Assembly (NCBI RefSeq): GCF_027579695.1
Contig: NC_083583.1
Span: 22,495,599 to 22,559,598 of the forward strand
DNA: 64,000 bases
Direction: 5' to 3'
From: Neoarius graeffei
Lineage: Eukaryota > Chordata > Actinopteri > Siluriformes > Ariidae
Shown here: positions 12,350 to 25,600 of the stretch, piece after piece
How positions within the stretch are numbered: position 1 is the stretch's first letter
How the letters are laid out: each line of letters opens with the position of its first letter
Translations under genes and position numbers: made by a program
The notes under the pieces: generated by a model
Database searches by the model: none
Seen by the model: the letters and a program-made list of their open reading frames with translations, nothing else
Told to the model about the DNA's origin: nothing

Positions 12350-12905
12350 GCATGATGACTTGCCTGATCCATTCTCATGCCCTACTGGTTGGAGTTCTCA
12401 TCACTTGGAAACTTGCTCCTGCTGATGATAGGCTATCCATATAGGCCAAAGAAATACTTAGAAAGTGTGAAGATTATTTTGAACTGCAGTTGATATGAAC
12501 CATTTTGCTATGATGGCTTTCGTACTGCAGCGGTCATGAACAGTTTTGCACTCAAGTCTCCATCAGTGAACAGTTGATCACTTCAACAAAATAGACTTCA
12601 TGCTAAAACTATAATGAATTCCCTGGTTACAAAACTGCACTTTTTTTGACCATATAGCACACAGTTATAGAAGCAGATTAATTCTAAAATCACATTGTCC
12701 TGTGTCACCCAGATGAGGATGAGTTCCCTTTCGAGTCTGGTTCCTCTCAAGGTTTCCTCACGTCATTTCACGGAGTTTTTCCTTGTAACCGACACCTCAG
12801 GCTGCTCAATAGGGATAAATTTATATCCAGAATTTATATGTTTCTGTAAGGATGCTTTGTGACAATGTCTACTGTTAAAAGCACTACACAAATAAAATTG
12901 AATTG
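12350..12905 (+). repeat. Unclassified dispersed repeat, copy 1
   Basis: About 550 bases shared with 32210-32745. Identical stretches include GTCATGAACAGTTTTGCACT, and the end is ACAAATAAAATTGAATTGAA. The 3' third also matches the centre of 30260-30470 in inverse orientation. It has a LINE-like tail but no coding capacity. Confidence 0.75.
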
Positions 12906-13236
12906 AATAATGCATCATTCATTAATACATTTTAAAAATTAATTGTTGGCAAAATGCTGTGGTATCAGAGGAATAAAACATCAGGACATACTGTTACTGG
13001 GAACTCATGCAGGGTCAGTGGTATATATGTTTCACTATACTTGTACTTGGTCGTGTCATGCCAGCACCTCATGCCATCCATGTATTTTGCTCCATAGATA
13101 CATAGAAGAAACCTTGAGGATATAAAAGAGATTAGAGACAGTTTTTTCTTCACTTACCTGCCTGACCGAAGATAGGTGCATTCCCTGAGCTTCACGTGCT
13201 TGTCTCTCATCTCAGTAGTATTTTTAGCCAGGATTG

Positions 13237-13238
13237 AC

Positions 13239-13294
<56 letters not shown>

Positions 13295-13308
13295 ACACAC
13301 ACACACAC
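13237..13308 (+). repeat. (GA)n(CA)n microsatellite upstream of the opsin start
   Basis: A run of AG dinucleotides passes directly into CA dinucleotides about 180 bases before the opsin ATG. It probably lies in the promoter or 5' UTR, so its length could vary between individuals. A purine tract this close to a start could affect transcription, but nothing else here shows that. Confidence 0.9.
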
Positions 13309-13488
13309 AAGCTCAGTGCCAAACTGTACTCTACTGCGGGTGTGTAATTGTTTAGGCATGCTACTTATTAACCTTGGGTAACATGTGGGTTTGGACCTAA
13401 CCCTCCAATCTCTCACTGTGGGAACAGCAGCAGGGGGTGGATTTTACTGGCTTTTAACTGGAGCACTGAAGCTTGAGGAGCTTTAGTC

Positions 13489-13618
13489 ATGTCCTCTCCT
13501 GGAGCTCTGGAGGTGGTAAACATCCCCTGGAGGAACAACAACTTCAGCCTGCTGAGTAAAGATGCTCCGCTGTCTGACGAGGGAGACACGATCATTGGAG
13601 TTTACCTGCTGCTGCTTG
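13489..13618 (+). CDS. Opsin exon 1
   Basis: It encodes residues 1-43 plus the first base of codon 44, ending G|GTAACA. It holds the extracellular N-terminus with the NFS sequon and the beginning of TM1 (IIGVYLLLL). It is too short to stand out as a reading frame, but it joins exon 2 in phase to give an uninterrupted TM1. Confidence 0.85.
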
Positions 13619-16600
13619 GTAACACATTCATCACAGAGTGAAGTTTCTTCCTTCACAGTGATCCATTTAATAACCCATTTAATAATACTTTTTGTTAGTT
13701 CAAAAATCTAGAAAAAGAATGCTGTCATTATGAGGTTTCGTTATTTTCTTTTTAAAATTATTTTTATTTATTTACTTACTACAGACAATTACAACTCTGT
13801 TCACATTAGGTTCGATAAATAGAATATTTGTATTATTTTACAGTAATTCATAGTTTAATTATCAGAGTAACTTACATATTATAATTATAATTTTGCAGAG
13901 AAGATATTCCCTCTTGATGTTCAGGTCAGAAATCTAAATTCAAGTTTTTTTTTTTTAAGATGATTGCCTCTCAGGTTTGGTCCTCTATTAGAAGGTTTCA
14001 AGGTTTTATATAGAACCCTACAATAGACTTACTCGTCTGTCCATCTCTTACAAGTAAACACAAATTGTCTCATATCTGATATTTCAGTCAACTAAAGCTT
14101 TCAGGGGTTGATTACATATGAAGATGTATTAGATCAGCATCATGCATCAGAGCTCTGATTATTAGTATTGTATCAAAGAAAGGGACTAGTGCATCAGTAT
14201 GCTTGACTGATTGATTGATTCATTCAATCATAGAGAAAGTTTGATTAACCATAGAGAAAGTTTTAACTTTAAGGGCATGAATAATCTCAAAAATATAACA
14301 TGAATGAATTCATGGTTTTGTACAGTTTAGTCTCAGCTGCTAATTAAGATTTCAAGTGATGCATAATGGAGCAGAACAGCCTGTGTAAGATGCATTCTTC
14401 ATTCAGCTCTGTCTTTTCGCGTAAATCCAGCTTAACTCATCTTAAAACTAGTGGGCTTGAAAACACTTCACTAATCAAATGTGCTGTTAATCATATTTGA
14501 GTGGTTGAAATACCCTGCAGGTGTAATTTGAAATATGTTCCCAACATCATATCATATCATATCATATCATATCGCCATGGTGCTGACATACATCATAAAT
14601 ATATATTCAGGAGTCTATTGTCCATTTATTTGAAATATTACTGTATATGTGTTTAATTCCACAGGTTGGCTGTCATGGTTTGGAAACAGTATAGTGATCT
14701 TTGTCCTGTTTAAGCAGAGGGCGACTCTGCAACCCACAGATTACCTCACTCTTAACCTGGCCATATCAGACGCCAGCATCTCAGTGTTTGGATACTCCCG
14801 TGGAATCCTCGAGATCTTCAATGTGTTTCAGGATAACGGATACATCACCACCTCATTGTGGACCTGCCAGGTACAGGAGTTTGTGCTGTATTATAAAGGT
14901 TGGAGAGAAGGGAAAAAGGGAGAAAAAAACATTATATAAATCCTTTAGAGGAACATATAAAGACTGTATTTTTCATACAGAGGCAATCTTTGTTTAAAGT
15001 CCATTAACACCTCTAGACTTCCACTCCCCTCCACAGGCTTGAGAGTGCAGAGTTAGCACCCATAAGGCATCCTATTATCACATCCTGATCCTGTTAAAAG
15101 CCAATGGTCCCATTTCTGCTCAGCGAAAGATATAAAATAATTACACATCTGTGCACAGACAAAACAGCTTTTCAGTGGACTGTCAATAGCTGATTTGTAC
15201 CACTGTTTGTATGTTTTTACACTAGGCAAGAGACTTTTTTGAGCTTCAAATGATCCGTGTGTTAATTTTTTTTATTTTGGAGTTACTTTTTTGGACACAG
15301 TCCTAAATAAGGGCAGTTATACTTTGTGTGTTCAAGCATAGCTTTATTTTCCTATTTTTCCTTTTACAGGATCCAAAAGATTAAGATCATTGTTTCATAA
15401 GTTACTGAGTTTTCTGCAGAAACACATCATTATGCTTCAGCACACTCTGTGTTCTGCCAGCGTGTGTGTGGTAATTAAGTAGGATTGTGCTGGGTAAATA
15501 CAGACTTAGACAACAGGTGTTAGACAGGACACGGTATACTTAGAAGTCAATCTGTCATTAACAGGATTCAGATTCACTTACGGATTTAATTGTACCAAAC
15601 TTGTACCTGAATATCAGTTGGCCAATAGGAGCAGCTGAAATTAAGGTTCCTCAAATTTAGATGGAAATCATGATAATAAAGCACCTACATATAATATATA
15701 GAAAAGCCACATTCATACTTTATATTGCTAATAACTTGTAGACAGTTATTTTTGACAATACTGTGAAACCTAGTACAACCATCCAAATACCAAAAAAAAG
15801 TGGCAGTGAATCACAGATGCTTTGTGGCTGGTTCAAAGACTCGTCAAGATTGATGACATCATAAATTCTGTTAAATACCAAGAAATTTTAGTGTAAATCC
15901 TAGTTGCCTCTGCCAGGAGGTAAATGCTTGTATGTAAATGTTTTTTTTCCCCAACAAAATATAACTCGGCGGCACGGTGGTGTAGTGGTTAGCGCTGTTG
16001 CCTCACAGCAAGAAGGTCCTGGGTTCGAGCCCTGGGGCCGGCGAGGGCCTTTCTGTGTGGAGTTTGCATGTTCTCCCCGTGTCCGCGTGGGTTTCCTCCG
16101 GGTGCTCCGGTTTCCCCCACAGTCCAAAGACATGCAGGTTAGGTTAACTGGTGACTCTAAATTGACCGTAGGTGTGAATGGTTGTCTGTGTCTATGTGTC
16201 AGCCCTGTGATGACCTGGCGACTTGTCCAGGGTGTACCCCGCCTTTCGCCCATAGTCAGCTGGGATAGGCTCCAGCTTGCCTGCGACCCTGTAGAAGGAT
16301 AAAGCGGCTAGAGATAATGAGAATGAGAAAATATAACTCAGAAATGATAATTAAAATGCTGTCATTTGAAACACTATTAAAATTGTGATTTGAATTTAAG
16401 AGGTCGGTCCACACAGGCAAAAAGTATGTGTGTCGCGCCATGGGATTTTTGTACCAGATGCTCTGTTTACAGAATGCATAGAAACAGCGTTGAAAAGCAT
16501 GCAACATTTTGCACCGTTTTCACTGGCTCATCCAGTAACTATCAATGAATAAATCAACTCAGTAGTGCCCCAATGGGATACATTTACCACTTTTACCATC

Positions 16601-19600
16601 ATCCACGACTGAGACAAGTATAGATCTTCCTTCTGCCATAAAAATCAGCGAATGACATTTTGATTTGTAGTGAAAATGTGTCAAGCACGTGAGCGCAGTT
16701 TTCGCGCAACATTCGCTTGGTGGTGTGAATAGTCCACGTGTTTTCTTGACCTTCTGAGCAGCACTTTGTGGTCTGTTGCTCAACAAATCTAGGAAATTCA
16801 CCAATAATCTACAGTCGAGATTGTCTCCTGATGGATTCACAAGGTTCTGTATCATCTGTAGTCAGTGCCTGGAAAATGGATCATTTTATGTTGCACACAT
16901 GCCAGATTTACTGTAATTTCCCTTAGTCCAATTTCACTTTGGTTTGTATTTCCTACATACAGAGGCTTGGTAGTGTAATGCAGCAGGTATAACTCAAAAC
17001 CCATAATCTGAGCATCTGGTATGAAAATCTGGTGGATTGATACATATAAAGGAGCTTGAAATGTTCTAGATGGGGGAATGTCCAAGATCCTCAACAAAAC
17101 TAGAAGTTATTATCTCCACAGGAGGTTTCTAAACTTGACGGCCTACAGATGATTTTGAAACCAGTGTTTTGCAAAAAAGGTGATCTATTAGCAATCTTTT
17201 AAAACATTTAAAAAATATTTAGAGCCCATTTATGTTTAAGCTAAAAATATCAAGAATCAAGTATCATGCATGCACATATTCATCATAGATAGATAGATGA
17301 ATTTTTGCTCATTTTAATGAAGGGTGGCAATAAACCTGTATGTTGAATTATTTACCATGCCATATTTTTATCATGGTCAAAATTTTATTGTGGAATTGGT
17401 TTATGTGAGACATTTTTAGCCAAGTCTTCATATCGGTCTTGTCTTCTTTGAGAAACAGACATTTGCTTTCTGTCTTTTTCTTTTTTCCTTTTCTTTTCAA
17501 AAACACTTCTGTGTGAGACGCCACTGAAATAAATGGACAGAACTTTAGAAACTATGCTATTTAGGAGCTATGAGTCAGCCATGAGTCAGTCTAGCACATC
17601 TGGTACATGAATGATTCCTCTGTCCCAGAAATCAATTCATAAAACAAATTAAAAAACAAACAAAAAAAACCCCAACAACCCAAAAATAGCTGTTGATTTA
17701 AACAAACAGTTTGACATTTTGAGTCAGTTTTCTTTGAGCTTGGTGCCACACAAAATCTTTTACATTGGAACATCATGATGATTGCATTCAGTCTGACTCT
17801 GAATCAGTTGATGAGTGGAGCATTTTTCATTCAGATGTGAGACCCTTCATTACAAAATCAGTCACATATCTCAATTTTGAAAAACTGAGATTTAGTTTTC
17901 ATGAAAGGCCATTAAAAAAAGCTTTCTAATAATGCATAGAACAAGAAAATTTATCAATATACGACTGAGATATGGGCATTTGAAGTAGTCAGATTTTACT
18001 TTTTATGAAAACTCAGAAATGGAGAAATATGCTTGTAAAGTTTACGACAAACTCCTTAGCATTGCATATTAAAAAAAAAAGATATTAAAATTAAATTTGG
18101 CACACATTTACTTTGGCTTCACATCTGTGTACACAATTTTTTCATTGTACCTTTTTAGGAACATGTTATTAACATATTTACAAAATGCAGATTTTTTAAA
18201 ATAGGATTTCCCCCTCTTAGTCTACAGTTCAAAAGTTCCACAATTTTAAAGTTCTTTGAAAATGTTGTCTATAGTTCATGTATAACAACAAAAAACCTCC
18301 CCTGCTTCAACCTCTCTGCCATGGCAATATCCATATTACACTTGATCATTTATTTATTGAGGAAAATGATCCAATATTACATATCTGTGAGTGGCAAAAG
18401 TATGTGAACCTTTGCTTTTGGTATCTGGTGTGACCCCCTTGTGCAGCAATAACTGCAACTAAACGTTTCCGGTAACTGTTGATCAGTCCTGCACACCGGC
18501 TTGGAGGAATTTTAGCCCATTCCTCCGTACAGAACAGCTTCAACTCTGGGATGTTGGTGGGTTTCCTCACATGAATTGCTCGCTTCAGGTCCTTCCACAA
18601 AATTACGATTGGATTAAGGTCAGGACTTTGACTTAGCCATTCCAAAACATTAACTTTATTCTTCTTTAACCATTCTTTGGTAGAACGACTTGTGTGCTTA
18701 GGGTCGTTGTCTTGCTGCATGACCCACCTTCTCTTGAGATTCAGTTCATGGACAGATGTCCTGACATTTTCCTTTAGAATTGGCTGGTATAATTCAGAAT
18801 TAATTGTTCCATCCATGATGGCAAGCCATCCTGGCCCAGATGCAGCAAAACAGGCCCAAACCATGATACTACCACCACCATGTTTCGCAGATGGGATAAG
18901 GTTCTTATGCTGGAATGCAGTGTTTTCCTTTCTCCAAACATAACGCTTCTCATTTAAACCAAAAAGTTCTATTTTGGTCTCATCTGTCCACAAAACATTT
19001 TTCCAATAGCCTTCTGGCTTGTCCACATGATCTTCAGCAAACTGCAGACGAGCAGCAATGTTCTTTTTGGAGAGCAGTGGCTTTCTCCTTGCAACCCTGC
19101 CATGCACACCATTGTTGATCAGTGTTCTCCTGATGGTGGACTCATGAACATTAGCCAATGTGAGAGTGGCCTTCAGTTGCTTAGAAGTTACCCTGGGGTC
19201 CTTTGTGACCTCGCCGACTATTACACGCCTTGCTCTTGGAGTGATCTTTGTTGGTTGACCACTCCTGGGGAGGGTAACAATTATCTTGAATTTCTTCTAT
19301 TTGTACACAATCTGTCTGACTGTGGATTGGTGGAGTCCAAACTCTCTAGAAACACTTTTTTTTTTTTTTCAGAAACACTTTTATTGCCAGGTATGTGGAC
19401 ACACACGAGGAATTTGACTCTGGTTTCACTTAGCTCTCATAGTACAAAAACAGATAAAAAAGCGTATACACAAAACAAACAAAAAAGGTGCATTGTGCAA
19501 ACTAATCCAGGTAAGTAAAGTATGAAATAGATAAATAAATATAAAGTATACAGTGTGCACAGAATGATGGTATGAGTGCGCATATATTTTACAAGTGATA

Positions 19601-22600
19601 TTACTGATATATGAATCTGGATTTTAGCTGTTCATCACAGAAAGGATGTTCCCTTTTGGTGCAATATGGTGCATAGTGCAAAGATGAAATAGTAAATATA
19701 AATAAGTATAAATATAATATAAGTAACAGTGAGCACAGAATGACAGTATGAGTGTGCAGATATTTTGCAAGTGATATTACTGATATATGAATCCGGATTT
19801 TAGCTGTTCATCACAGAGACAGCCTGAGGGAAGAAACTATTGTTGTGTCTGGTTGTTTTTGCATACAGTGATCTATATTGCCTCCCTAAGGGGAGAAGTT
19901 TAAACAGTTTGTGACCAGGGTGTGATCGGTCTGCAGAGATGTTACCTGCCCGTTTCCTGACTCTGGACAGGTATAGGTCTTGGATGGAGGGCAGGTTGAC
20001 ACCAATAATTTTCTCTGCAGACCTTATTGTCCATTGCAGTCTGTTCTTCTCCTGTTTGGTGACCGATCCAAACCAAACAGTGATGGAAGAGCAAAGAACA
20101 GACTGAATGATGGCAGAGTAGAATTGTGTCAGCAGCTCCTTAGGCAGGTTGAGCTTCCTGAGCTGGCGCAGAAAGTACAACCTCTGCTGAGCCTTTTTGA
20201 TGATAGTGACTGTGCTGGTCTCCCACTTCAAGTCCCGAGAGATTGTGGAACCCAGAAACCTGAAGCTTTCAACAGCAGTCACAATGTTGTTGGTGATGGT
20301 GATGGGCAGCAGAGTGGGGGGGCTCCTCCTAAAGTCCACTGTCATCTCCACAGTTTTGAGCGTGTTCAGCTGCAGATTGTTCTGACCAGACCAGCCGTTC
20401 TACCTCCCGTCTGTATGCAGACTCGTCACCATCTTGGATGAGGCCGATGACCGTTGTATCGTCCGCAAATTTCAGGAGTTTAACAGACGGGTCTCTTGAG
20501 GTGCAGTCATTGGTATAAAGGGAGAAGAGCAGTGGGGAGAGCACACACCCTTGGGGGGTGCCAGTGCTGATAGTCTGAGTGCTGGATATGATGCTCCCCA
20601 AATCTGATGATTTTTTAGGTCATATTTATGCAGAAATATAGAAAATTCTAAAGGGTTCACAAACTTTCAAGCACCACTGTAGGCTATGTGTTGTGAAGGA
20701 GCAGTGCAGCCAATCAAAGGCCAAGATATAGATATCATGCACAGCAACAAGGAGATTAAGTCCCATGATACTAATTTAGTTTACAAATATGAGTTTGTTT
20801 TATACCATTTTACTGGCTACTCCTTGAAATTATGTCAAAATTAATACTGAATCTAGTGAGTGGGAAATCTCCACTGTATTTTGATACCAGACATGAAATA
20901 CGCAATCACCAGTACAATGTCTGAAGGGTATTTTTCGCTCTCTTTTTTTTTTTAATGAATTTCAACCAGGATTTAAATACCTCATCTCAATAATGGCATG
21001 TTTTAAAGGTTACAATGTATGAATTTCTGTAAAATTCATTAAAAACTTAAAAGTGTAGACATTATACTCCGATATTAAGCCAAAATTCGACTATTTTAGC
21101 CCACACAATGTATTTCCCCATGTTTCTCAAAACTGTGACTTACAATTTATGGCTGGTTTTGTAATGGAGGGTCACACATATTGTCTTTGTTGTCTCTTTC
21201 AGGTGGACGGCTTCTTTACTCTCCTCTTTGGCCTGGGTAGCATTACCACGTTAAGTGCCATCAGTGTCACCCGATACATAAAGGGATGCCACCCAGACAA
21301 AGGTAAACTAAAGGATTACCCTACATTTACACTAGCATACGACAAACCAAAAGACAACCATCATATACATAACGTGTCATGTACAACCTCTCATTAAATG
21401 TGTAAACATCACAAAGAAAAATAATGCTTTGTAAAGAAGTAGCAGAGACAGTTTGTGCCTTTCATGAATGCATGTTGCTAGACTAGTACAGTTAGTTTGC
21501 TTTGCTAATCTGCCAACAAGCTAGTCTGAAGACTAGCATCTAACATGTAAATCAAGTAACCAAATGTTCACAATGATGCTAGCCAGTGCCATTAGTATCA
21601 GTCACTACATGCCCACGAGACAAAATACAAATGACACAAGTGACATATCACTTACTAATGTGAACGTAAGATTTGAGATGTGCCTCAAACATATAGAGTA
21701 CCAGTCAAAAGTTTGGACACACTTACTCATTACTATGAATGAGTAAGTGTCCAAACTTTTGACTGCTACTGTACGTGTTAAAGGTCCCATGGCATGAAAT
21801 TTTCACTTTCTGAGGTTTTTTAACGTTAAAATTAGTTCCTCTGACCTTCTTAAGTCACCCCAGTGGCTAGAAATTTCATAATGTGTAAACCAAACTATGC
21901 CCAACATTTGAGAATGGCGCGTCAAAACGGCGCGTTGATAAGCTCTTCCCTTTACTACGTCAGCAAGGGAGATGATCCCCACGCCCCCCCTCTGGATTCC
22001 CACCCACTGTATGGATTGCCCCGCCCAGTTGTAGTGAGGAGACCATAGAGGACACAACATGGCATCACCTAAGCGAGCGAAACATGGAAATTGGCCTGTA
22101 CGTGGATGTGACAACATAGAAAAGAGTCTGTTTTTACTGCCGACGGGAGAGCCCCTGAAGACGCAGTGGCTTAATTTTATTTACTTCAATAATACGCCGT
22201 CGAGTCTACCTAAGACGGTGTATGTTTGTCGGAAGCATTTTCCTGAGGAATGTTTCCACAACTTGGGACAGTACAGGGCAGGTTTTGCACATCAACTGTC
22301 ACTGAAGCCTGGGTCCATACCAAGCATCCCTGCCGCATCAGCAACAAACACTGAACAAGTAAGTGTATAACTGGTCGTTTTGCCGTGTTTTAAAATCGGT
22401 GCGTTAGCCTAGCAATGGCTACATTAGCTGTGCAGCTAACCGCTTCCTGCAGTTAGCCAGGTAATCTGCGCTACAAAACTAAAGAGCATGCAGCATGCTC
22501 TGTTAAACTGAGTTTAGTCTGGAAATTGACTGTAACTTATGAGCTTATGTTTGACTATTGCTCCGCAATGCATGTCTTCTGTTGGATAAGCGATATGTTG

Positions 22601-25600
22601 CTGTAGTTGCTGCTTCTATCCTCTTTGGTTATGGAGTGCGTGTTCAAGCCTAGGGTATTATACGTTCGTAAACTACCACTCCGAACACTCTCACTCTCTG
22701 TTCTCTGTGTCACGTTGAGTTTACGAAAGGAGTCCGAGGGAGAACGGGGTTTTGTCTTAGCAGCATGGCTACAGGCACTGATAGCAGCGAGTATGTGTGT
22801 GCGCAGCTTGGTCAAGCCCCTCCCCCTCCCCCCATGGCCTGCCCCCACCCTCTACCCTTCCCCGCCTCCTGCTTCTCATTAGCAAAACGACGCACTGGGA
22901 AAAGCGCTGAAATGGGGCTTTCTCCCAGGAGGCTATATTTACGTGCCGAGGGTTCATTTCAAGAAAGGCTGCGGATATAACATCCGGAAGCCTCCACGAG
23001 CCCGTTTAAAGCATCAACAAACCACCATGCCATGGGACCTTTAACACATTTTGCTAGCCTAGCTTGTTTGAGTAAATCTGACAGGACTTTTCTCATTTGA
23101 GAGGATGTTGCATCATATTCACACATGTTCACAATAATTAATACCAATATTAAACAACTGACTAACAGCTACCATGACAGGATTTTACCTCATATTCATA
23201 GACTCCAATTTACCAGTTAGCCAAAATAAGCTAAACTCCAGATTTCTGTGACAATTTTTAGTTCCGTAAATGTTCATTATCTTCATTACCAATAGCCAGC
23301 TAGCTAACATGAGCTAGCTTGACAGGATTTTTAACTCGCTGCTAACACAGCTAGATATCTATCTCACATGGACTGAAAAAATTTCTGAGGATTTTAAAGA
23401 CATTTGTAAATGTTTACATCTTCATCTTGACTAAAAAATGGGTAAAAGGCATGTACTTGAGTCCACCACCTGAAGTCAAGCCCACTGAGACATCCGTTGA
23501 ATAAAGATCTACTTCAAGACTTTGCTCCTCTAGTTCGCGGTCAACTACATTAACAACCATTTGGTGGCAAGTGTTTGTGTTTGATACTTTTCTTTTTTTA
23601 AGTAGTGCTTTTCTCTTTACAGCTCACTGTATCACAAACACGACTGTAGCTATGAGTATCCTGTTCATATGGATTTCAGCTTTATTCTGGTCTACAGCTC
23701 CACTAGTAGGCTGGGGAAGTTACACAGGTCAGTATGATACTGAAATGACATACATCAAGTTCATACCATGCATTATTTACATTTATTTAGACATATAACA
23801 AGCTCAGTGGTTCTGTTTAGGCTAGTAATATCTAGATTATTTGGAAATGAGAAGAATTAAGAGCTTCAGTAATGCACTGTTTATTCACAAGGCCAAGGCT
23901 AAAGGTTAGCAAAACCCCTGAAGGGTAGTGATGATAGAAATTAATGTTTCGATTCTTTTAAAAATCATCTATGCATTTTATCTCACACATTCATTTTCTG
24001 GCTTTAGGTCCTTTGATCAGAATTACTTGCACCTCTGCTGCTTTATGTACAATAACTCCGTTTGTGTGGGTCCTATTTCTGACAAAGTACTTTTATTCTT
24101 ATCTATTAATTTTGGGTTAATAGATAAGAATAAACTCCATATTCTGACAGAATTTGTGTCAGGTCAGGGCCCTGGTGGACCTTGCTACTGGTAACATTGT
24201 AACCCAGTACAACCTACCACATGGATGGGTGGTCGGCGTCTAAACCAGCTCCCCCACCAGTGTATACTGGTGAGGAGGGTGGCATGTCACCCAGCAGGAC
24301 TAAAAACAAGACCTGTCAAAGGGCGGATGAGCTCCTTGGGAGCCAACAGCAATCATGAAGGTGACCCACGGTATCACCTAAGAGTGGGGTTAAACAAACT
24401 TATCTCCCGGTCAGCCACTGCAGCAGACACTGATGCCTGTTTTTCTTGGTCCATCCTTGCCACTGGGCTACACCATTGTTCTGTCAAGATAGTGCTGCTA
24501 GTAACTTGCAAAAGCTAGCAGTACTTTAAAACCCTTGCAAGCAGTTTCATGACTATGGCTGAAAGGAACTTGTATCATACCGGCTCGAACGTCGTCCAGG
24601 TTAACAAGGTTCGCGCTGGTCACCTCCCCGCTCTGGAGGCCAGTGGAAAGTTTGCTAGGATGCAAGAAAATGAACACGAAAAAAAATAGGAAAGCGTTGA
24701 ATCTAGCCAGATTAACTTTGGGTCAAAACCTGCTAAGGAATACAGTACATCCAATATATAAAAACCTAATGAGAGGACTAAAAACAAGCCAAGCATAGTA
24801 GAATTGATTATTTTTACACTGCTATAGCTCAACACACTCCTATGTTATGACCATAGGGTCAGAAAATAACGTCTAGGAGTGAAATGTAATGCATTTCTTT
24901 TTTCTCCCTGAATTTCTCTGAATTTGCAAGTTAAATTAATTTAACTTGCTTATAAGGTAAGTCTTTTTTTAACTTCTGTGATGTCAAGTCATGAGAGAAA
25001 GCTGGGTTTTGAAGCATTAAATTTGTTTAAAGAAATTGCATCATTTGAGCAAAATGAAACAGTTAGCAACACAGTTGAGGGATAAGAATTAAAGCCAAGC
25101 AGTAATTAAAGGAGAAAACCAGAAGAAAATGAGATACAAAAGAACCAGATAAAAGGGGATCCAAACTAGAAAAAAAAAAAAAGGACTGGGCTCAACTAAC
25201 CACAGCTTACAGATGCAGCTTTACATATGCAAAACTTCACAAACGTATGGAAATCTACAGAAGGCTATAAATACAAAAGATGATAAGGCATAACAAATAT
25301 TAAGTGGTAACAATCAGTGAAGGAAGCAATCACCAGACAGAGTGAAAAAGTTGTTACTCGTGTTGTAGTACTTGAAACCGGTCTTGGTCTCAAGACCACT
25401 TTTTGAAGGTCTCCGTCTTGTTACGGAATTGGCTGCATTTTTACTCGGTCTTGTCTCGGTCTCAGACATAGAGGACTTGGGATTTTATTTCAAGATCGGT
25501 CAAGACCACAACTGTGGGGATTTCACGAAATTGCCTAAGCTTTTTCTGATTTATTTGTTAACATTATTACTGTGATTGGATGTAAAATTTCCTGCTTCAA

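Larger units (their letters stand above)
18340..20679 (-). mobile_element. Tc1-like transposon interrupted by a LINE
   Basis: The right terminus ends CACCACTG next to TA and contains GGGTTCACAAACTTTCAAGC, a well-known fish Tc1 inverted repeat. The opposite inverted repeat is missing at the left, so the copy is truncated. The transposase is at 18346-19158, and its upstream part is replaced by a LINE (about 19363-20598). Confidence 0.88.
14871..21202 (+). other. Opsin intron 2 (6.3 kb)
   Basis: It holds a recent SINE (15968-16327) and a Tc1/LINE composite (18340-20679). The stretches 14871-15967 and 16328-18339 show nothing I can name. Two overlapping - strand frames at 16559-17097 have no recognisable domain. 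Confidence 0.8.
21303..23622 (+). other. Opsin intron 3
   Basis: It contains a short Tc1-type hairpin and the Kolobok-like element described separately. The remainder (23045-23622) shows no recognisable feature. Confidence 0.8.

Noticed and set aside
16559-17097. Two overlapping - strand frames of 98 and 81 residues in opsin intron 2
   Set aside because: Neither shows a recognisable domain, they are in different frames, and no convincing splice sites or repeat relationship support a gene.
21778-23044. Assignment of the THAP-bearing element to P elements
   Set aside because: P elements make 8-base duplications; here the ends are TTAA, which together with THAP fits Kolobok better.
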